The notes below the pieces were generated by a model that was not told where the DNA came from, made no database searches, and saw only the letters and a list, made by a program, of their open reading frames with translations. A stretch of 64,000 nt of DNA from assembly GCA_031253495.1 (NCBI GenBank), contig JAIRWC010000012.1:1-64000 (forward strand), in the 5' to 3' direction. Position numbers and translations under genes: made by a program. This document shows positions 32,113-40,527 of this stretch, piece by piece (the stretch's first letter is position 1; each line of letters opens with the position of its first letter). This DNA is from Oscillospiraceae bacterium. Its GTDB lineage: Bacteria; Bacillota; Clostridia; Oscillospirales; Ruminococcaceae.

Positions 32113-33339
32113 ATGACCATTTTCCAAGAGCTTAAACGGCGCGGGTTAATCGCGCAGACCAGCCGCGAAGAAGAAATAGAGGCGCTTTTTGAAAAAGAGC
32201 GGGTGAAGTTCTACGTCGGGTTCGACGCGACCGCCGACTCGCTTCACATAGGCGGGTTGCTCCAGTTAATAACGATGCGGAGGTTACAGCGGGCGGGGCA
32301 TTACCCAATCGCGCTGCTCGGCACGGCCACCACCGTTATCGGCGACCCGACGGGCAAAACCGATATGCGAAAAATGCTCGACGACGGGCAAATCGCGCAC
32401 AACGCCGAGTGTTTCAAAGAGCAAATGTCGCGGTTCATCGAGTTCGGCGAAGGGAAAGCCGAAATCGTCCGCAACGGCGACTGGTTCGCCGACATGAAGT
32501 ACCTTGAGTTTCTGCGCGACATAGGCAGGCACTTCTCGGTCAATAAAATGCTGACCGCCGAGTGTTTTAAATCGCGGTTCGAGGGCAAGGGGCTGTCGTT
32601 CCTTGAGTTTAACTATATGTTGCTGCAAAGCTACGACTTCCTGCATTTGTACAGGACGAAGGGGGTTAGGCTGCAGCTCGGCGGCGACGACCAGTGGTCG
32701 AACGTTCTCGCGGGCGCGGACTTGATTCGCAGGGTTGAACAGGGCGAGGCGTTCGCGATGACCTTCGCGCTTATCACCACCAAAGACGGCAAGAAAATGG
32801 GCAAAACCGAAAAAGGCGCGCTCTGGCTTGACGCCGAGAAATGCCCCCCCTACGACTTTTTCCAGTATTTCCGCAACGTCGACGACGCGGAAGTCGTCAA
32901 GCTTATGAAAATGCTGACCTTTATCCCCGTCGGCGAAATCGAGGAAATGGAAAAGACGCTTAGCGGCGCGGAGTTCAACGCCGCCAAGGAACGCTTGGCT
33001 TTTGAAGTGACCGCGCTGGTTCACGGCGAGGGCGAGGCGGCAAAGGCGCGCGACGCGGCGAAAAGCGTGTTCGGGGCGGGGAGAGCTAACGACAATATGC
33101 CGACGGTTACGCTTGCCGAAAGCGACTTTTCCGACGGGAAGATAGCCGTTCTCGATTTGTTGGTGAAGGCGGGGCTGTGCGCTTCCAAGCGCGAGGCGAG
33201 AACGACGGTCGAGCAGGGCGCGGCAAGCGTCAACCGCGTCAAGGTTACCGACGTCAACGCGCTTATCGAAATTGACGGTTACGCCGAGGTGCAAAAGGGC
33301 AAGAAGAATTTCGTGAAAGCGGTAAGGGGGCGGGGATAA
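32113..33339 (+). CDS. tyrS: Tyrosyl-tRNA synthetase
   Basis: Class I synthetase charging tRNA-Tyr. The HIGH element is DSLHIGGLLQLITM, the tyrosine pocket has YMLLQSYDFLHLY and LQLGGDDQWSN, and the KMSKS element reads KKMGKTEKG. The C-terminal S4-like RNA-binding domain (KAGLCASKREARTTVEQGAASVN) is present. 408 residues. AAGGAG is upstream. No T-box fits in the 41-base gap after thiN. Confidence 0.97.
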   Translation: MTIFQELKRRGLIAQTSREEEIEALFEKERVKFYVGFDATADSLHIGGLLQLITMRRLQRAGHYPIALLGTATTVIGDPTGKTDMRKMLDDGQIAHNAECFKEQMSRFIEFGEGKAEIVRNGDWFADMKYLEFLRDIGRHFSVNKMLTAECFKSRFEGKGLSFLEFNYMLLQSYDFLHLYRTKGVRLQLGGDDQWSNVLAGADLIRRVEQGEAFAMTFALITTKDGKKMGKTEKGALWLDAEKCPPYDFFQYFRNVDDAEVVKLMKMLTFIPVGEIEEMEKTLSGAEFNAAKERLAFEVTALVHGEGEAAKARDAAKSVFGAGRANDNMPTVTLAESDFSDGKIAVLDLLVKAGLCASKREARTTVEQGAASVNRVKVTDVNALIEIDGYAEVQKGKKNFVKAVRGRG

Positions 33340-33473
33340 CGCCCGCGCCCGTAAAGTTCAGCGTAAAAACATATTTTTTTAATAGAAAATTCACGCCGTC
33401 TACACAATGCCGGGGTATTATTAAGACAAGAAAGGTCGTCGGCGGTTCGCCGGCAAAACGAAAGGAGTTAATT

Positions 33474-34784
33474 ATGGAATACGAATACGGTTACGTCAAC
33501 GACGCGATTGAAGCCGCGCACGCAAGGACGGAATTTCCGTCGGAGCCGCGTTCACGCGTTCCCGTTTTTCCGCGGACCGCGCCGGGGTCGCGCCAAACGC
33601 CGAAAAGGAGAAAGGGTAAGTTAAGAACCGTTATAGCGGCGTGTTTGGCGGTGATAGTTTTGGGCGGCGCGTCCGGCTTCGGCGGGGCGTACCTTTGGAA
33701 CGGCATTAACGGCATCTTAAACGGCGGCGAACGCGAAAACGGACCCGTGCTTTCCGACAGGAACGCCGGCGCGACGACGGAGGAATTATCAATCGCCGAA
33801 CCCGACGTCCTCGTGCCGCCGAGCGAAAACGACAGGCTGTTAAGCAAGATTGAGCTTTATGAAAAGGTCAGCGATTCCGTCGTGGGGATTAAGATTTCGT
33901 ACCGGAACGGCGGATACGGGAACGACGGCGTGGTGGCGAGCGGCGTTATCTACACCACGGACGGGTATGTCATAACCTGCGCGCACGTCGTCGTTAACGC
34001 AAGCAAGGTTTATGTCGTCGTCAACGATTATGCCGACCCCGAAATCGTTTACGAATACGAGGCGGAAGTGTTAGGTATGGATAACCCCACGGATTTGGCG
34101 GTGTTGAAAATCAAACGCGACGAACCGTTCAAGGCGTCGGCAATCGGCAGCAGCGGCGATTTGAAAATAGGGCAGGACGTCTGCGCCGTGGGAAACCCCG
34201 CCGGGCTTTCCAAAACCTTGACGGACGGGATAGTTTCGGGACTTCAGCGCGGTTTGGGCGACAACACCTACGAACTGCCTTCCATTCAGACGAACGCGGC
34301 GGTTAACGGGGGCAATTCCGGCGGCCCGCTCTACGATATGTACGGGAACGTGGTCGGCATAGTCAATAAGAAAATCGTTTATAACGGCGAGATAGACAAT
34401 TTGGGGTTCGCCATTTCAATAGACGAGGCGAAACCGATTATCGACGAGCTTGTCAAAAACGGCTCCGTTACCAGCCGCGCCAGGCTCGGCATTTCCGCTA
34501 AGGAAGTCAACTCTCAAAACGCTTTCACGCTTGGCGTGGACGTGGAAAAGGGGCTTTACGTGGACAGCGTGACGCCGGGGACGTCCGCCGCGGAAAGCGG
34601 GTTGACGCGCGGCGACGTGATTATCAAAATCGACGGGAAGGACGTCGCGACCATTGCCGACGTGCAAGGGATTATCAAATTCAAGAGCGCGGGGGACATG
34701 GTGGAGGTTACCGTCGTGAGATACGATAAGTTCGGCGAAAAGGAAGAGTTGAAGATAAAATTCAAGCTGACGGCAAGCAGTTGA
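33474..34784 (+). CDS. HtrA/DegP-like membrane serine protease
   Basis: A trypsin-fold quality-control protease facing outside the membrane. A proline-rich cytoplasmic N-terminus precedes one membrane helix (about 52-72). The catalytic triad is His171 (ITCAHVVVN), Asp207 (PTDLAVLK) and Ser282 (GGNSGGPLYD). A C-terminal PDZ domain (about 340-430) has GLYVDSVTPGTSAAESGLTRGDVIIKIDG. AAAGGAG precedes the ATG. The gap 33340-33473 holds no other gene, and I see no clear promoter hexamers in it. A strong terminator follows. Confidence 0.95.
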   Translation: MEYEYGYVNDAIEAAHARTEFPSEPRSRVPVFPRTAPGSRQTPKRRKGKLRTVIAACLAVIVLGGASGFGGAYLWNGINGILNGGERENGPVLSDRNAGATTEELSIAEPDVLVPPSENDRLLSKIELYEKVSDSVVGIKISYRNGGYGNDGVVASGVIYTTDGYVITCAHVVVNASKVYVVVNDYADPEIVYEYEAEVLGMDNPTDLAVLKIKRDEPFKASAIGSSGDLKIGQDVCAVGNPAGLSKTLTDGIVSGLQRGLGDNTYELPSIQTNAAVNGGNSGGPLYDMYGNVVGIVNKKIVYNGEIDNLGFAISIDEAKPIIDELVKNGSVTSRARLGISAKEVNSQNAFTLGVDVEKGLYVDSVTPGTSAAESGLTRGDVIIKIDGKDVATIADVQGIIKFKSAGDMVEVTVVRYDKFGEKEELKIKFKLTASS

Positions 34785-34807
34785 CGCTATTTGCCTTTTA
34801 AAACGGG

Positions 34808-34831
34808 AAAGGCGGCTTTACGCCGCCTTTT
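34808..34831. terminator. Bidirectional terminator between htrA-like and antiporter genes
   Basis: AAAGGCGGC and GCCGCCTTT pair perfectly around TTTAC, with T-rich flanks on both strands. It serves the two convergent genes. Confidence 0.85.
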
Positions 34832-34832
34832 C

Positions 34833-35786
34833 TCACTGCATGAGTATATAACCGCCGTATCCGCAGTATACAAGCATAAAGATAACCGCCTCGTACCTTT
34901 TCAGTTTTCTGTTGGTAGACGAAAAAATCCACAAAAGTACGACGGACAGAGACATAAAGGTCATATCGACGGCGTTAAACGCCGCCGTCGCCGCCTCGCC
35001 CAAAACGATTACGGGCAGACCGAGCACTATGCACGCGTTGAATATATTGCTACCCACTATATTGCCGATAGCCATGTTGTTTTCGCCTTTTTTTGCCGCC
35101 ATTACGGTGGTTACCAATTCCGGAAGGGAAGTCCCTATTGATATTATCGTTACGGATATTATCTTTTGGCTTATCCCTATTCTTTCGGCGAAGGCGGCGA
35201 CGTTGTCCACGACCAAGCCGCTCCCCAAAATAACTCCTGTCAGCCCCAACGCTATGATTATAACGGATTTGAGCGTTTTATATCTCGGGGTTTCGTTCGC
35301 GTTTTTGTTTTTGCCGTCCGATAACAGCGTGATTAAATAATAGACGAATATGGAGAAAAAGAGGATTAACGTAACGCCGTCCGCCCGCGTGAGCGAGTTC
35401 GCCCGGGAGGGGTCGAACAGGTTATCCAAAAACAGCGTTGACAGACCTAACGTTACCAGCAGCAATATGGGAATTTCTTTTTTTATTACGTCGTTGCAGA
35501 TTTGAAAAGGGACTATCAAAACCGCCAAACCCAGTATAACGAGTATGTTGGCTATATTGCTCCCTATCACGTTCCCGAAGAGCATATCCGCGTTGCCCGA
35601 CAGGCGCGAATTGAAAGAAATGGCGAGTTCCGGCGCGGACGTGCCGAAAGCCACTATCGTCAGACCGATTACGGACGCGGGGATTTTTAAATTCTTAGCG
35701 AAAGACGAAGCGCCTTCGACAAAAAAATCGGCGCATTTTATCAGGATAAAAAACCCGGCGACTGACAGCAAAATATTTAATGGCAA
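34833..35786 (-). CDS. Calcium/sodium antiporter (CaCA, YrbG type)
   Basis: A ten-helix cation/Ca2+ exchanger with two inverted alpha repeats: IVAFGTSAPELAIS with GNVIGSNIANI in the first half and ISIGTSLPELVTT with GNIVGSNIFNA in the second. It exports Ca2+ against Na+ or H+. I place the start at TTG 35786, with GGGGG nine bases upstream and the product starting at the family's hydrophobic helix; the ATG at 35807 has no ribosome site. A large hairpin lies just upstream. Confidence 0.93.
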   Translation of the reverse strand: MPLNILLSVAGFFILIKCADFFVEGASSFAKNLKIPASVIGLTIVAFGTSAPELAISFNSRLSGNADMLFGNVIGSNIANILVILGLAVLIVPFQICNDVIKKEIPILLLVTLGLSTLFLDNLFDPSRANSLTRADGVTLILFFSIFVYYLITLLSDGKNKNANETPRYKTLKSVIIIALGLTGVILGSGLVVDNVAAFAERIGISQKIISVTIISIGTSLPELVTTVMAAKKGENNMAIGNIVGSNIFNACIVLGLPVIVLGEAATAAFNAVDMTFMSLSVVLLWIFSSTNRKLKRYEAVIFMLVYCGYGGYILMQ

Positions 35787-35822
35787 GTTAACCGACCCCC
35801 GCTTCATGGCGGATTATGTTTT

Positions 35823-35866
35823 TATGAAAGCGTCCGCAGGAACGCGCCGTCCTGCGGACTTTCATA
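35823..35866. other. Long stable hairpin between zinc-ribbon and antiporter genes
   Basis: TATGAAAG and GTCCGCAGGA pair with TCCTGCGGAC and TTTCATA, about 17 bp with one bulged base and an 8-base loop. No T tract follows on either strand, so it is not a standard terminator. It could be a leader structure of the antiporter mRNA or a remnant repeat. Confidence 0.6.
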
Positions 35867-35905
35867 CGAACGCGCGGCGGGCGCCGCCGCAACGGCGCGG
35901 AACCG

Positions 35906-36118
35906 TTATCCCGCGTAAACCGTCGGGCTTCCGCAAATATCGCAAAAACGCGCGTCGTCAGGGTAAATGAATTTGGTTTTGTGATAATCGCAGTCGATGT
36001 TCGTGCAGATGTTTTGGTAAGGCGCGTCTTCCGCGTCGGGCAGCTTCGCCCCGCATTTAAGGCAAAATTTCGATTCAACCCTATAGGATTGGTTTTTGCA
36101 GTTCGCGCAAGTTTTCAT
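35906..36118 (-). CDS. Small double zinc-ribbon protein
   Basis: A 70-residue protein with four cysteine pairs: CANCKN, FCLKCG, CTNIDCDYHK and FCDICG, enough for two zinc sites. Between them is an acidic linker (PDAEDAPY). There is no other domain, so a nucleic-acid or protein-binding role is plausible but unproven. I start at ATG 36118, preceded by GAGGAGGG, rather than at 36163. It stands alone upstream of the antiporter gene. Confidence 0.75.
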   Translation of the reverse strand: MKTCANCKNQSYRVESKFCLKCGAKLPDAEDAPYQNICTNIDCDYHKTKFIYPDDARFCDICGSPTVYAG

Positions 36119-36185
36119 GATTCCCTCCTCATGCTTTTCCGCTGTACGGTATAAGCATATCACATTATCGTCTGAAAGTCAACCG

Positions 36186-37313
36186 TTACGGCAAATCTTG
36201 CCGGCGCGTCGCCGCCCTTGCCGCTTCGGCGGCGCTCGCCCACGCCCACGCCAGGTTATATCCGCCGCAATCGCCGTCAACGTTGACCGCCTCGCCGATT
36301 ATAAACAAATTAGGATGGAGCTTCGACGACAAATCGCCGTTAAGTTCGGCGGCGGGGACGCCCCCCGCCGTAACCTGCGCTTTGCCGAGCGGGGCTGTTC
36401 CCGTTACCGGAAAACGCCAGTCCTTAATTAAACCGACCGCGTCGCCCCGCCGCTGCGCGAGCGCCGCCCCTATCCGCTTGCGGAACAGCCCGGTGAAACG
36501 GTCTTCCGGCGCGCAGCCGGCGCGTTTGTTTATAATTTCCCTCAATTCCCCCGGCGTGAAATCGGGGGCGATGTCCAACGAAACCGTCAGCCTGTTCCCG
36601 TAATCGCGGACAAGGCGGGAAAGGTTCATAACACATATTCCCGACAGCGAACCGTCGTTGAACTGCACTTCCCCCCGCTCGGATTTGAGGGTTTTCCCGC
36701 CCGCCTCGGCGCGGCAAACGGCGCGCACCCGCAGCCCTTTGAGCGGACGGGTCAGGGCTTTATCGGTGATTATCGGGCAAAGCGAGGGAAAGGGCGTTAT
36801 TATCGTATGACCTATCTTTCCGAGCGGCCCGAAGTTTGAAGTCTCGCCGCCGCCCGCCGCCCAAATCAGCTTTTTCGCGAAAATCCCGCCGTTTATCAAG
36901 AACCCGCCGTCAATCGGGGTTATATCGGAGCAGGTCGTCCCCGGCATGAACGCGGCGTTCGGGAAAGCGGCGAGTCTTAGCGCGTCCAAAACGGAAGCGG
37001 CGGCGTTTGAATGGGGGTAAACACGCCCGTCCCCGTCGGTTACGCAAACCAACCCCAGCGAGGCGAAAAATCTTTCCGCCCCCTCCCATTTCGCGAGGAC
37101 GGCGCGCGCCAGTTCCGCGTCGCCGTGATACGCGCCCAATTCAAGAGGGGAATGTGAAAGGTTGCACCGCCCGTTCCCCGTCATAAGCAGCTTTTGTCCG
37201 GCGCGCGCGCCGCGTTCCGCGACGAGAACGCGTTTACCCGATTTTGAAACGAGCGCGGCGGCGGCCAAGCCGGACGCGCCGCCGCCGATTATGGCTATGT
37301 CAAATTTCTCCAT
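36186..37313 (-). CDS. NAD(P)/FAD-dependent oxidoreductase (HI0933/YhiN family)
   Basis: A flavoprotein of the HI0933-like group. The N-terminal dinucleotide motif is IAIIGGGASGLAAAALVSKSGKRVLVAERG, followed by GQKLLMTGNGRCNLSH, which is diagnostic of the family, and the C-terminal FIIGEAVNVDGDCGGYNLAWAWASG-like block. The physiological substrate is unknown; one gut member acts on bile acids, but no bile-acid genes are nearby. I use ATG 37313 (375 residues), because the longer N-terminus shows no homology. Confidence 0.92.
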   Translation of the reverse strand: MEKFDIAIIGGGASGLAAAALVSKSGKRVLVAERGARAGQKLLMTGNGRCNLSHSPLELGAYHGDAELARAVLAKWEGAERFFASLGLVCVTDGDGRVYPHSNAAASVLDALRLAAFPNAAFMPGTTCSDITPIDGGFLINGGIFAKKLIWAAGGGETSNFGPLGKIGHTIITPFPSLCPIITDKALTRPLKGLRVRAVCRAEAGGKTLKSERGEVQFNDGSLSGICVMNLSRLVRDYGNRLTVSLDIAPDFTPGELREIINKRAGCAPEDRFTGLFRKRIGAALAQRRGDAVGLIKDWRFPVTGTAPLGKAQVTAGGVPAAELNGDLSSKLHPNLFIIGEAVNVDGDCGGYNLAWAWASAAEAARAATRRQDLP

Positions 37314-37363
37314 TGATTTGCGGTTCTTCTCACACTGATTTCCGATTAAAACGGGGGACGGTA

Positions 37364-38425
37364 TCAAACGCGTATCAGCGTTTTCGGCGTTTTCGTAAGG
37401 TTGACGCATCCGTTTTTGGTAACCACCGCCATATCCTCAATCCGTACCCCGAACTTATGCGGGATATACACCCCCGGCTCTACCGTGAGAACCATGCCCT
37501 CTTTAAGCGTCGAATCCGATTTCGCGGAAAGGGCGGGCGCTTCGTGAACTTCCAGCCCGACCCCGTGTCCGAGGCTGTGCCCGAAAAAGTTCTCGTACCC
37601 CCACGCCTCCAGCGTGGAGCGCGCCACGTTGTCAAGCAGCTTCCCCGTAACTCCGGCGCGGATTGCCTTTAAAGCGTCGGTGTTCGCCGACCATACCGCG
37701 TCGTAAACCCGCTTCATGTTTTCGGTGGGCTTGCCGACGACGACCGTTCGCGTCATGTCCGAACTGTAGCCGTCTACCGACGCGCCGAAGTCGATTATCA
37801 GAAAATCGCCGTTTTCCAACGGCTTATCCGTGGGGGCGGCGTGCGGAACGGCGGAATTTTTCCCCGAAGCGGCGATTGTGGGGAACGCCGCGCCGTCCGC
37901 CCCCAATTCCATCATATAATAGTTCAAAACGGCGGCGACCTGTTTTTCGGTTACGCCCGCTTTCAGCTTTGTAATCAGTTTTCCGAAAGCGCGTTCGGCA
38001 AGCCTTTGCGCCGTTTCGATTTTTTTCAGTTCCGAAGCGCTTTTAACCGCGCGTTTTTTTATAATTAAGTCTGAAAGCCAAGGCGAAGCGTCAAATTCCG
38101 TCTGCGGGAACATCTTTTTATATTTTTCAAACTCCGCCAGCGTTACGGTTTTGTTCTCGACTGAGACGGTTTCTATTCCGTGCTTCATAAAGATATATTC
38201 CAAATGCTCCTTCAGCTCGTTCAGCAAAACGACCTTGAAGTCCTTAACGGTCTCCGCGGCTTTTTCGTAATATCGCGAATCGGTTAAAAAATAGCTCTTT
38301 TCCTTTGTGACGACGACGACGCCGGACGACGACTTAAACCCCGTCACATAACGGCGGCCGACCTCCGACGTGATTAACGCCGCCTGTTTTGAATCCGGCA
38401 AAGAATCGGCGATTATCTCATTCAT
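37364..38425 (-). CDS. Xaa-Pro aminopeptidase-like M24 peptidase
   Basis: A pita-bread metallopeptidase that removes N-terminal residues before proline. An N-terminal creatinase-like domain (residues 1-125) precedes the catalytic domain with metal ligands in IIDFGASVDGYSSDMTRT (two Asp), SLGHGVGLEVHE (His), LTVEPGVYI (Glu) and GVRIEDMAVV (Glu). 353 residues. I use ATG 38425, which overlaps the aroQ stop as ATGA and has AAGGAG upstream. Confidence 0.94.
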   Translation of the reverse strand: MNEIIADSLPDSKQAALITSEVGRRYVTGFKSSSGVVVVTKEKSYFLTDSRYYEKAAETVKDFKVVLLNELKEHLEYIFMKHGIETVSVENKTVTLAEFEKYKKMFPQTEFDASPWLSDLIIKKRAVKSASELKKIETAQRLAERAFGKLITKLKAGVTEKQVAAVLNYYMMELGADGAAFPTIAASGKNSAVPHAAPTDKPLENGDFLIIDFGASVDGYSSDMTRTVVVGKPTENMKRVYDAVWSANTDALKAIRAGVTGKLLDNVARSTLEAWGYENFFGHSLGHGVGLEVHEAPALSAKSDSTLKEGMVLTVEPGVYIPHKFGVRIEDMAVVTKNGCVNLTKTPKTLIRV

Positions 38426-38850
38426 AACATCTCCTTGACGGCGTATAACGCCAATATATAGCTGTTTTTCCCGAACCCGGCGATAACCCCTTTGCAAACC
38501 GGCGCGATTACGGAACGGGCGCGAAATTCCTCCCGCGTGTGGACGTTGGACAGGTGAACCTCGATTACGGGGATTTTCAGCGCGGAAATGGCGTCCCTAA
38601 TCGCGTAGCTGTAATGGGTGTAAGCCCCCGCGTTGAGTATGACGCCGGCGGCGGTTCGCCCCGCCTCATGCAGTCTGTCTATAATGTTCCCCTCGCAGTT
38701 CGACTGATAAAATTCGCAGTCTATTTCCAACTCTTTACACTTTTTTTCGATGAACACATAGACGTCTTCAAGCGTTTCGGTTCCGTAAACGCCCGGTTCC
38801 CGCGTTCCCAGTAAATTCAAGTTCGCCCCGTTGATAACGTAGATTTTCAT
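38422..38850 (-). CDS. aroQ: 3-dehydroquinate dehydratase, type II
   Basis: Third step of the shikimate pathway. Type II signature at the N-terminus (INGANLNLLGTREPGVYG, with the catalytic Tyr), ILNAGAYTHYSYAIRDAI in the middle, and VIEVHLSNVHTREEFRARSV (His/Arg). It has 142 residues, the normal length. AGGAGG precedes ATG 38850, and the start overlaps the upstream stop as ATGA. The neighbouring M24 peptidase is a frequent partner in Firmicutes. Confidence 0.97.
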   Translation of the reverse strand: MKIYVINGANLNLLGTREPGVYGTETLEDVYVFIEKKCKELEIDCEFYQSNCEGNIIDRLHEAGRTAAGVILNAGAYTHYSYAIRDAISALKIPVIEVHLSNVHTREEFRARSVIAPVCKGVIAGFGKNSYILALYAVKEML

Positions 38851-39695
38851 TTCGACAGCCTCCTGTAATAATTTGCCATGACGGCGCAGTCCTCCGCCTG
38901 CGTCCCCCGCGATTCGCACACGACGAACGGCTCCGCCCCGCGTTTGAATATCTCTTCCATAAGCGGCTCGTATTCCGGACCGAAGCGGTCGTCACGAAAC
39001 GTCAGGTGCGTTTTCTCCCCGCCCGCCGTGTATTCGATTTTGCTGAAGTGTATGTGTAAATTATGAAGCCTTTCCGCGCCCAGCTTATCCTTTATTTTAT
39101 CGAATATCGCCGCGTAGTCGCCGCCGGTTATTATTCCGCCGCGGGTTCGCGCGTTTAAGTGCCCGAAGTCCACGCAGGGCATCATCCTTTCGTCGAACGA
39201 GCACAACTCCAACACTTCCTCAAGGTCGCCGAGCTGGTTGATTTTCCCCATCGTTTCCGGGCAGATAACGACGTCGCCCAAACCTTCCGCGTCTAAAGCA
39301 TTCCGCGCTTCCTTAAACGTGTCGGCGGCGAGCGCCAACGCTTCCCCCCTGCTTATCCCGGCGCATGAGCCGGAATGTACCACTATCCTTTTCGCGCCGA
39401 TTTTTTTGGCGGCGCGGGCGCTTTCGAGAATATACGTTACGCTTTTAAGCCTTATCTCCTCTTTTACGCTTGAAACGGATATGAAATACGGGGCGTGCAG
39501 GGACAGCCGCATACCGTGCCTTTCGGCGAGCGCGGGCAAGAGTTTACGGGCGTTTTCCGCGATATTAACCCCTCTGCCACATTCGACCTCGAAGCCGTTC
39601 AAACCAAATTCGGCGAGGTAGGCGGGGAGGGCTTCGGGAAATTTGCGGTCGCCGTAACTGTCAGGCTTCCCTCCCGGGGCGAACGTTACAGCCAT
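38847..39695 (-). CDS. AP endonuclease family 2 / TIM-barrel protein
   Basis: A TIM-barrel protein of the endonuclease IV/xylose-isomerase-like superfamily. Metal-ligand candidates follow the endonuclease IV order: LSLHAPYF, IVVHSGS, VICPETMG, CVDFGHLNAR, LHIHFSKIEY, and CESRG near the end. At 282 residues it fits either a deoxyribonuclease IV (base-excision repair) or a sugar isomerase; the order of His/Glu/Asp favours the former. It overlaps aroQ by four bases. Confidence 0.85.
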   Translation of the reverse strand: MAVTFAPGGKPDSYGDRKFPEALPAYLAEFGLNGFEVECGRGVNIAENARKLLPALAERHGMRLSLHAPYFISVSSVKEEIRLKSVTYILESARAAKKIGAKRIVVHSGSCAGISRGEALALAADTFKEARNALDAEGLGDVVICPETMGKINQLGDLEEVLELCSFDERMMPCVDFGHLNARTRGGIITGGDYAAIFDKIKDKLGAERLHNLHIHFSKIEYTAGGEKTHLTFRDDRFGPEYEPLMEEIFKRGAEPFVVCESRGTQAEDCAVMANYYRRLSK

Positions 39696-40195
39696 TATCT
39701 TTTCTCCAGTTTTGAAAAATCGCGCTTGAACACGGCGCTTTCGATTTTGCGCCTAAGCCGGAACGAAGGCTTGTCCTCTAAATAAAACGGTTCCACCAAA
39801 ATGGTCTTTATCCCGTATAAGTTCCCGCCCGCCACGTCCGTGAGAATTTGGTCGCCGACGAGCGCCACGCGGGATTTGGGCAACCCCAGCAGTTTGACGC
39901 CCTTTCGCAGACCGAAAGGCAAGGGCTTGCACCCGAACGCGACAAACCCTATCCCCAACTCTTCGGCGAGCGGCTTTACGCGCTTCGCCGTGTTGTTGGA
40001 AACGACGACGGCTTTCACGCCTAAGCCGCGCAAAGCGGACAGCCATTCCGTAACGCCGAACTCCGCCGCGGGGCTGCCGTGCGTTGAAAGCGTGTTGTCA
40101 AGGTCGAGAATCAACCCCTTGATTTTATATTTGAAAAGCAGTTTTTTATCGATTTGCAGAACGTTTTTCAGCCATACGGTGGGTTTAAACAGCAT
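39695..40195 (-). CDS. YqeG-family HAD (IIIA) phosphatase
   Basis: A HAD-superfamily phosphatase. Motif I is ILDLDNTLSTHGS (Asp nucleophile), motif II is VVVSNNTAKR, and motif III/IV is VALVGDQILTDVAGGNLYG. This is the pattern of YqeG, close to phosphatidylglycerophosphate phosphatases. The N-terminus FKPTVWLKNVLQIDKKLL is also family-typical. 166 residues. Its stop overlaps the ATG of the next gene by one base. The substrate is not proven. Confidence 0.93.
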   Translation of the reverse strand: MLFKPTVWLKNVLQIDKKLLFKYKIKGLILDLDNTLSTHGSPAAEFGVTEWLSALRGLGVKAVVVSNNTAKRVKPLAEELGIGFVAFGCKPLPFGLRKGVKLLGLPKSRVALVGDQILTDVAGGNLYGIKTILVEPFYLEDKPSFRLRRKIESAVFKRDFSKLEKR

Positions 40196-40214
40196 AACGA
40201 ACCTCTTCGCAAAA

Positions 40215-40246
40215 GCAAATAAGCGGACTCTCGTCCGCTTATTTGC
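40215..40246 (-). terminator. Intrinsic terminator of rpsU
   Basis: A perfect 14-bp stem (GCAAATAAGCGGAC and its complement) around a 4-base loop directly after the rpsU stop, followed on the minus strand by TTTTGCG. Confidence 0.9.
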
Positions 40247-40423
40247 CTATTTGAATTTGCGCTTACGAGCGGCTTCGGACTTTTTCTTCCGCTTGACCGA
40301 GGGTTTTTCATAATGTTCCCTCTTGCGGACCTCGGCAAGAACGCCGTCCCTGGCGCACGAACGCTTAAAGCGTTTCAACGCGGTTTCCAGAGACTCGTTT
40401 TTCCCAAGACGAACTTCCGCCAT
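40247..40423 (-). CDS. rpsU: 30S ribosomal protein S21
   Basis: Too short for the ORF track. The minus-strand frame from ATG 40423 encodes 58 residues starting [20 protein letters not shown], then [28 protein letters not shown] and a basic end. This is the conserved S21 sequence, which sits near the anti-Shine-Dalgarno helix of 16S rRNA. GGAGGG lies upstream. It has its own consensus promoter and terminator, so it is monocistronic. S21 is absent from Actinobacteria and some other phyla, which supports a Firmicutes-like origin. Confidence 0.97.
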   Translation of the reverse strand: MAEVRLGKNESLETALKRFKRSCARDGVLAEVRKREHYEKPSVKRKKKSEAARKRKFK

Positions 40424-40481
40424 TTATTTCCCTCCCTTTGCGTTAAAGCACAGGATAACATACATACAAAACACGATAACA

Positions 40482-40510
40482 AGTATACATCAAAAAGTTA
40501 TCCTTGTCAA
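40482..40510 (-). promoter_or_regulatory. rpsU promoter
   Basis: TTGACA, 17 bases, TATACT on the minus strand, about 60 bases before the rpsU ATG. Confidence 0.85.
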
Positions 40511-40527
40511 GCGTTATTTACGGTTAA

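Noticed and set aside
32284-33294. 336-residue minus-strand ORF
   Set aside because: Antisense shadow of tyrS, which is unmistakable on the plus strand.
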